Assembly: GCF_029265695.1 (NCBI RefSeq)
Contig: NZ_JAJUHW010000004.1
Location: 1-64,000 of the forward strand
Length of the DNA: 64,000 nucleotides
Direction of reading: 5' to 3'
Source: Gracilinema caldarium
Lineage (GTDB): Bacteria; Spirochaetota; Spirochaetia; Treponematales; Breznakiellaceae
The notes under the pieces were generated by a model, which was not told the DNA's origin, ran no database searches, and saw only the letters and a program-made list of their open reading frames with translations. A program made the position numbers and the translations under genes. Of this stretch, positions 59,611 to 64,000 are shown piece after piece; position 1 is the first letter of the stretch, and each line of letters begins with the position of its first letter.

Positions 59611-61092
59611 ATGAAATCCCGAACAGCGAAAACCGCAGCAGAAGAGGTAGAGATTTCGGTGGACGCTGTAGTCAAAAAATATAGCGAGAGTCTGGCAGGA
59701 CAAACCGTCCTTATCGCCCTTTCTGGCGGTGCTGATTCTGTGTCTCTTTTATATGAATGCGCGAAATGTGCTGAGCGTTTGGGATATTCTCTTCGTTGTG
59801 TTCATGTTAACCATCGATTGCGTCCTGCCGAAGAGGTAGAACGGGATGCATATATAGCAAGACAGCATTGCAAAAGATTAAAAATACCGCTCACCATTGT
59901 AAACATTGCACCCGGGGCTATAGAAGAGTATGCAAAAAAAAATAAGGTAGGGATTGAAGCTGCAGCGCGTTTTTTTAGGCATAGGATTTTTCGTAAACAA
60001 ATGGCGCGCTGGTCTGCCCGTTGGTTGTTTTTAGGCCATACCCAGGATGATATGCTTGAGCTCGCTCTCATGCGATTTTTACAAGGCTCAGGGCCTGCAG
60101 GGTTAGCCTCGCTTCCTGAAAAGCGAGGCCGGATATTGAGACCCCTTATCAATACCAGCCGCCGAAAAATAGAAGCCTATCTTAAGGCTCGGAACATAGA
60201 ATATGTAACGGATTCCACTAATTCTGACACGAAGTATTTAAGGAACCGAATACGTCATATCGTAATGCCCGTTTTAGATAGGGAGTTCCCCTTCTGGAGG
60301 TCTGGCGTACAGCATGGAGGAAACACCCAAGGCCTTGTAGCAGCTTTCCTTCGCGATAGGGCTTTACAGAAGATCAATTGGGAGCCCTATGCATCCGGTT
60401 CTGTTCGCGGCTATCGTACTATGGCCTCTCATTTCTGGAACCAAAGCATACCAGTCCGGGAAGAATCGATGTTTCAGGTGATAGATACAATAAGGAAAAG
60501 TGAACATCGATTGGCTTTGCCTCGTTTGGAACCAGATGCTCAAGTATCTCGTGTAGTTCCATCGGTGAGGCGGAGGGCTATCCGGCAATTTGCTACAGCT
60601 CATGTGGATAATTTAGAAATATCCGATTGCAGGTTCATCAACACACCGGAATGGATTGTTATCCAAGAAAAAACATCATTCTTTTCCGATTCCGGCTTTT
60701 CAATTCTATTAACAGCTCCCGGCATTCATATAGTGGAGAACTATGAAATTGTTATACGAGCTCCGCAATCTTTGGAAGCCTATGAGCATGAACAAACCAG
60801 CGCCCTTGTTGGGCTGCCCTGTGTGTTTCGGTCCCCTCAGGAAGGGGATAGTCTGCTCTACAAAGGTCACCATCGGAAATTGTCCGAGCTCAGGACTATG
60901 GTTGGGAAAACCTCTTGGCGTAACCACTGGGTTGTGGAAGATGCGCTGGGTATTGCCGTTTATATGCTTAAAGATATACATTCAGAACTATCATATTTCT
61001 GGCGCCACCAAAGGCTCTTAGCAGCTACTGGGGCAGTGGATAGAAATGCCAGTTATATGTTAGAAATAAAATTACGGGGGAACCATGCTTAA
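59611..61092 (+). CDS. tilS: tRNA(Ile)-lysidine synthase
   Basis: The protein has 493 residues. IALSGGADSVSLLYECAK is the PP-loop, LGHTQDDMLELALMRFLQGS and TDSTNSDTKYLRNRIRH match TilS. The C-terminal domains that bind tRNA are present. The enzyme makes lysidine at position 34 of tRNA-Ile(CAU). Ends inside ftsH by eight bases. Confidence 0.94.
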   Translation: MKSRTAKTAAEEVEISVDAVVKKYSESLAGQTVLIALSGGADSVSLLYECAKCAERLGYSLRCVHVNHRLRPAEEVERDAYIARQHCKRLKIPLTIVNIAPGAIEEYAKKNKVGIEAAARFFRHRIFRKQMARWSARWLFLGHTQDDMLELALMRFLQGSGPAGLASLPEKRGRILRPLINTSRRKIEAYLKARNIEYVTDSTNSDTKYLRNRIRHIVMPVLDREFPFWRSGVQHGGNTQGLVAAFLRDRALQKINWEPYASGSVRGYRTMASHFWNQSIPVREESMFQVIDTIRKSEHRLALPRLEPDAQVSRVVPSVRRRAIRQFATAHVDNLEISDCRFINTPEWIVIQEKTSFFSDSGFSILLTAPGIHIVENYEIVIRAPQSLEAYEHEQTSALVGLPCVFRSPQEGDSLLYKGHHRKLSELRTMVGKTSWRNHWVVEDALGIAVYMLKDIHSELSYFWRHQRLLAATGAVDRNASYMLEIKLRGNHA

Positions 61093-62974
61093 CGATCAGA
61101 AAGATGATATGCCGTCTCGGCCACCGGTACAGGGCGGCCGAGGCAGCCGTTTTGCCTTGATCTTTTTTATACTCGTTTCAGGCCTTTTTATTGCCTATTT
61201 TGTGAAAAATGACAAACCGGTCACCCAGGAGGTGCCCTATTCCACCTTTGTCATGCGTCTGGAGCGAAACGAAGTCGATGCGGTTAAAATTATCGATGGT
61301 AACGAGATACAAGGAGCCTTTAAATCCTCTAATGGGGATCTTGTTCAGTTCAGGACCCTTATTCCCTATCAGGATCCGCAGCTTATTCCGCTGCTTAAAG
61401 AGAAAGGGGTTCGTATTACAGGATCTGTGAGCGGTATTTCCCCTATGATGATTTTTCTGGAATTCCTTCCCTGGCTTATTGGTTTTGTTTTCATATGGCT
61501 CATGTTTAGAAATGCTCAAGGGGCAGGGAATAAGGCTTTCCAATTTGGCAAAAGCAGAGCTAAACGGTATCTGGAAATAGGTAAACGCATCACCTTTGCT
61601 GATGTGGCAGGCCAGGAAGAAGCAAAATACGAACTCCAGGAAGTGGTTGCATTCCTTAAAAATCCACAGAAGTTTACCAAAATGGGCGCTAAAATTCCCA
61701 AGGGCGTGCTCCTTGTCGGCATGCCTGGTACCGGAAAGACCTTATTGGCCAAGGCGGTAGCGGGAGAAGCGGGGGTAGCATTCTTTCACATGTCTGGTTC
61801 GGATTTTGTGGAAATGTTTGTCGGTGTCGGCGCAAGCCGGGTTCGAGATCTGTTTGAACAGGGCCGCAGAAGCGCCCCCTGTATTATTTTTATTGATGAA
61901 CTTGATGCGGTGGGACGCACCCGTGGGGCCGGTTATGGCGGCGGTCATGACGAGCGGGAACAGACACTGAACCAAATGCTCGTTGAGATGGATGGTTTTG
62001 ATTCCAAAGATGGGGTCATTATTCTTGCCGCTACAAACCGCCCCGATGTCCTTGATCCGGCGCTTCTGCGGCCCGGCCGCTTTGACCGTCAGGTAGTGGT
62101 GGCCATGCCGGATATAAAGGAACGGGAGGCTATATTCCGTATACATGCAAGCAAGGTACCCCTTGGTTCCGATGTTGATTTTTCTCGGCTTGCCCGGGCG
62201 ACTCCGGGTACGAGCGGCGCTGATATTGCTAATTTGGTGAACGAGGCGGCCCTCTTTGCGGCCCGAAAGGATAAGGCCGTTGTAGAAATGGCAGATTTCG
62301 AAGAAGCAAGGGATAAAATTCTTATGGGTGTGGCCCGAAAATCCCTTGTTATGTCCGAGCGGGAACGGCGAATGACAGCGATTCACGAATCCGGCCATGC
62401 ACTGCTGCATTATTATCTCAAGAATGCCGATCCATTGCATAAGGTTACCATTGTACCCCATGGCCGAGCCCTGGGCATGGCCATGTCATTACCCGAAGAA
62501 GACACTTACAGCAGAACCCGCGGCTGGATAGAGGATAGAATTACTATCATGTATGGCGGCTGGGCTGCCGAAAAATTGATATATAACGAAACAACAACAG
62601 GAACTAAGCAGGATATACAGCAAGCCACCGATTTGGCACGCCGGATGGTATGCGAATGGGGCATGGCCGAAGATATCGGACCTATTTCCTTTGGACAGGA
62701 AGAGGAACCCATATTTATCGGTAAAGAGATAGCCCGTCACAAGGATTACTCGGAAGATACGGCCCAGAAAATCGATAAGGCTATCCGAACCGTCCTGGCA
62801 AGGGCGATAGAAACGGCTCAGACTATACTGCATCGGGAACGGGAAAAACTGGAGCGGCTTGCGGATTCCTTAATGGCCAGGGAAACCCTTTCTGACGAAG
62901 AAGTCAGAGAGCTCTTAGGGCTTCCTCCACGGCAGCCGACCAATTTTGAGGGGGCCATGGTCCAGACTGAATAG
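61085..62974 (+). CDS. ftsH: ATP-dependent zinc metalloprotease FtsH
   Basis: The protein has 629 residues. Two N-terminal membrane segments (about 19-38 and 118-140), AAA domain ([29 protein letters not shown], second region of homology [20 protein letters not shown]), then HESGH for zinc. It degrades membrane and short-lived proteins. It overlaps tilS by eight bases. Confidence 0.97.
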   Translation: MLNDQKDDMPSRPPVQGGRGSRFALIFFILVSGLFIAYFVKNDKPVTQEVPYSTFVMRLERNEVDAVKIIDGNEIQGAFKSSNGDLVQFRTLIPYQDPQLIPLLKEKGVRITGSVSGISPMMIFLEFLPWLIGFVFIWLMFRNAQGAGNKAFQFGKSRAKRYLEIGKRITFADVAGQEEAKYELQEVVAFLKNPQKFTKMGAKIPKGVLLVGMPGTGKTLLAKAVAGEAGVAFFHMSGSDFVEMFVGVGASRVRDLFEQGRRSAPCIIFIDELDAVGRTRGAGYGGGHDEREQTLNQMLVEMDGFDSKDGVIILAATNRPDVLDPALLRPGRFDRQVVVAMPDIKEREAIFRIHASKVPLGSDVDFSRLARATPGTSGADIANLVNEAALFAARKDKAVVEMADFEEARDKILMGVARKSLVMSERERRMTAIHESGHALLHYYLKNADPLHKVTIVPHGRALGMAMSLPEEDTYSRTRGWIEDRITIMYGGWAAEKLIYNETTTGTKQDIQQATDLARRMVCEWGMAEDIGPISFGQEEEPIFIGKEIARHKDYSEDTAQKIDKAIRTVLARAIETAQTILHREREKLERLADSLMARETLSDEEVRELLGLPPRQPTNFEGAMVQTE

Positions 62975-62982
62975 GAGTGTTT

Positions 62983-64000
62983 ATGAGAGGAAGGTCCATA
63001 TTGGCGGGAGTAGTAATTGTTATTATCAATTTTTTGTCCAGCCTTCCTCTCTACGCTCAAATTGATGAGTTTCCCCTGGCACAGCAATATGTGGAAGGGG
63101 CTATAAAGGCTATTCATGAAGGCCGATGGCAGGATGCGGAAACAATCCTCGAAAGCGGATATGATTTTGCATCCGCATCTTCCGATTTATCCTATCTTAT
63201 GGCCCTTGTTCGTTTGCAGCTTGCAAGGCCCATTGGTTCGGTGCTGGAATCGATACGGCAGGCCCAAATGACTGACCGATGGCACCGATATTCGGCAGAG
63301 TCCGCTTCTTTTTTAGAGGCCCAAACACTCATTGTCCTGCGGCAATTTGATCAGACCCAACAAATACTCAAATCCCTTTCTACCTCTGCAGATGTAGTAT
63401 ATCTGCAATTAAAAATCCTCGCTTTGCGCAATGCTCAGGGTGAGTTTTCTCAGCTATTCTCAAAAGCGGTACAATTATATCCATTGGATCCACGATTTGC
63501 AGCCCTTTATTTCAGCTACATGAAAGATAAGGTTCCCTCCTCTCAGGATACAAAACTTATTCCTCTCCTTTTAAACCGCTTACCCGCCCTGCAAAAGGCA
63601 GATCCCTTATTGCCAATTTTAGCTGTTCCTTTTATTCAGGATACTGCTGAAAAGCGACGTGTCCTCGAAGCCTATCGTGCCCTTGGGAACGACATGCTTC
63701 CTGTGCTTCCTCTCGCCTTGGATCTAGGTGTTATAGATGAAAAAAATGCAATCCTAGAACTATTTCGTTATAAAACTCTTGATGCAGCGCTGGTACGGCG
63801 TGTTTGGTCCCGGTTGCGGACAAATGAGAGCCGCCAGATCTTTTCGCAGCAACTTTCAGTGTTCTCGGGGACTATGACCGAGGATTCTGACTCTGATGGC
63901 ATCCCAGAGGTAGAGGTCGGCTACAGTAATGGCAAGCTCAGCACCTATCAATATGATGCGAATCAGGATCGCATTCCTGAAATTAAAGTGTTATTTGAAC
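62983..64000 (+). CDS. Secreted helical-repeat protein, partial
   Basis: AGGAG precedes ATG 62983 and the frame is open to the right edge (339 codons). A signal peptide (MRGRSILAGVVIVIINFLSS, cleaved after LYA) is followed by TPR-like helices (AAIKAIHEGRWQDAETILE-like, YLMALVRLQLA). Near the end two Asp-rich segments (DSDSDGIPEVEV and DANQDRIPEIKV) look like short calcium-binding repeats. No family name is given. It may be envelope-located. Confidence 0.75.
   Translation, partial: MRGRSILAGVVIVIINFLSSLPLYAQIDEFPLAQQYVEGAIKAIHEGRWQDAETILESGYDFASASSDLSYLMALVRLQLARPIGSVLESIRQAQMTDRWHRYSAESASFLEAQTLIVLRQFDQTQQILKSLSTSADVVYLQLKILALRNAQGEFSQLFSKAVQLYPLDPRFAALYFSYMKDKVPSSQDTKLIPLLLNRLPALQKADPLLPILAVPFIQDTAEKRRVLEAYRALGNDMLPVLPLALDLGVIDEKNAILELFRYKTLDAALVRRVWSRLRTNESRQIFSQQLSVFSGTMTEDSDSDGIPEVEVGYSNGKLSTYQYDANQDRIPEIKVLFE

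Overview
The window looks like a stretch of a spirochaete chromosome of the Treponema type, about half G+C. This is judged from gene content and order, not from any database search. The pointers are a Bmp/PnrA-type purine-nucleoside lipoprotein with its NupABC-like ABC transporter, the order rplU-prp-rpmA-obg-nadD/yqeK-LCP-rsfS, the order ispE-spoVG-tRNA-Gln-rplY-tilS-ftsH, a CheX homologue, many HisKA_2-type sensor kinases, and several lipoproteins. No phage, insertion sequence or CRISPR array was seen.

Layout. 1-8.7 kb: a cut lipoprotein gene, a hybrid 7TM sensor kinase, a convergent REC-PAS-PAS kinase, an MFS carrier fused to HEAT-like repeats, and an SH3 lipoprotein. 8.7-16.4 kb: ABC-F ATPase, galE, an M20 peptidase, a probable outer-membrane protein, ribA overlapping a KamA/EpmB-type radical SAM gene, and an NMN adenylyltransferase. 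16.5-23.2 kb: purine-nucleoside uptake and cleavage (lipoprotein, ATPase, two permeases, DeoD phosphorylase) continuing without gaps into a nitroreductase and a PerR-like Fur protein. 23.3-28.4 kb: tRNA-Cys, a structured repeat, a LacI regulator, a UDPGP nucleotidyltransferase, and a GH3 beta-glucosidase preceded by a coupled 24-codon leader frame. 28.4-31.6 kb: phoU-phoB-phoR on the minus strand without pst genes. 31.7-37.4 kb: ComM-type ATPase, PHP phosphoesterase, amidohydrolase, and two cyclic-nucleotide-binding proteins.

37.4-45.9 kb: second copy of the structured repeat beside tRNA-Thr, a PAS HisKA_2 kinase, a GH13 amylase divergent from pyruvate kinase with a palindromic operator between them, then an RsbU-like phosphatase, a STAS protein and a frameshifted sensor kinase. 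45.9-51.5 kb: a flavodoxin-like protein, apt, tRNA-Gln, tRNA-Glu, a large unknown protein, a PgeF/YfiH protein and argS. 51.5-64 kb: ribosome, NAD, cell-wall and RNA-modification housekeeping genes, interrupted by a hyperacidic protein and CheX, ending in a cut TPR-like secreted protein.

How the parts fit. The window couples sugar breakdown (GH3, GH13, GalE, UDPGP enzyme, pyruvate kinase, LacI regulator) with purine salvage (PnrA/Nup, DeoD, Apt), NAD synthesis (NMNAT, NadD) and a dense layer of signal transduction. The main unexpected signals are: (1) a set of genes with no Shine-Dalgarno whose -10 box ends 6-8 bases before the start codon, suggesting leaderless mRNAs; (2) a 158-bp intergenic element in two copies, each beside a tRNA gene and each folding into several hairpins, with some substitutions that keep pairing; (3) a coupled leader ORF before the GH3 gene; (4) a one-base frameshift in an A7 tract of a sensor kinase; (5) a putative Pho box before phoU; and (6) an apparent intercistronic terminator between the PnrA lipoprotein and its transporter.
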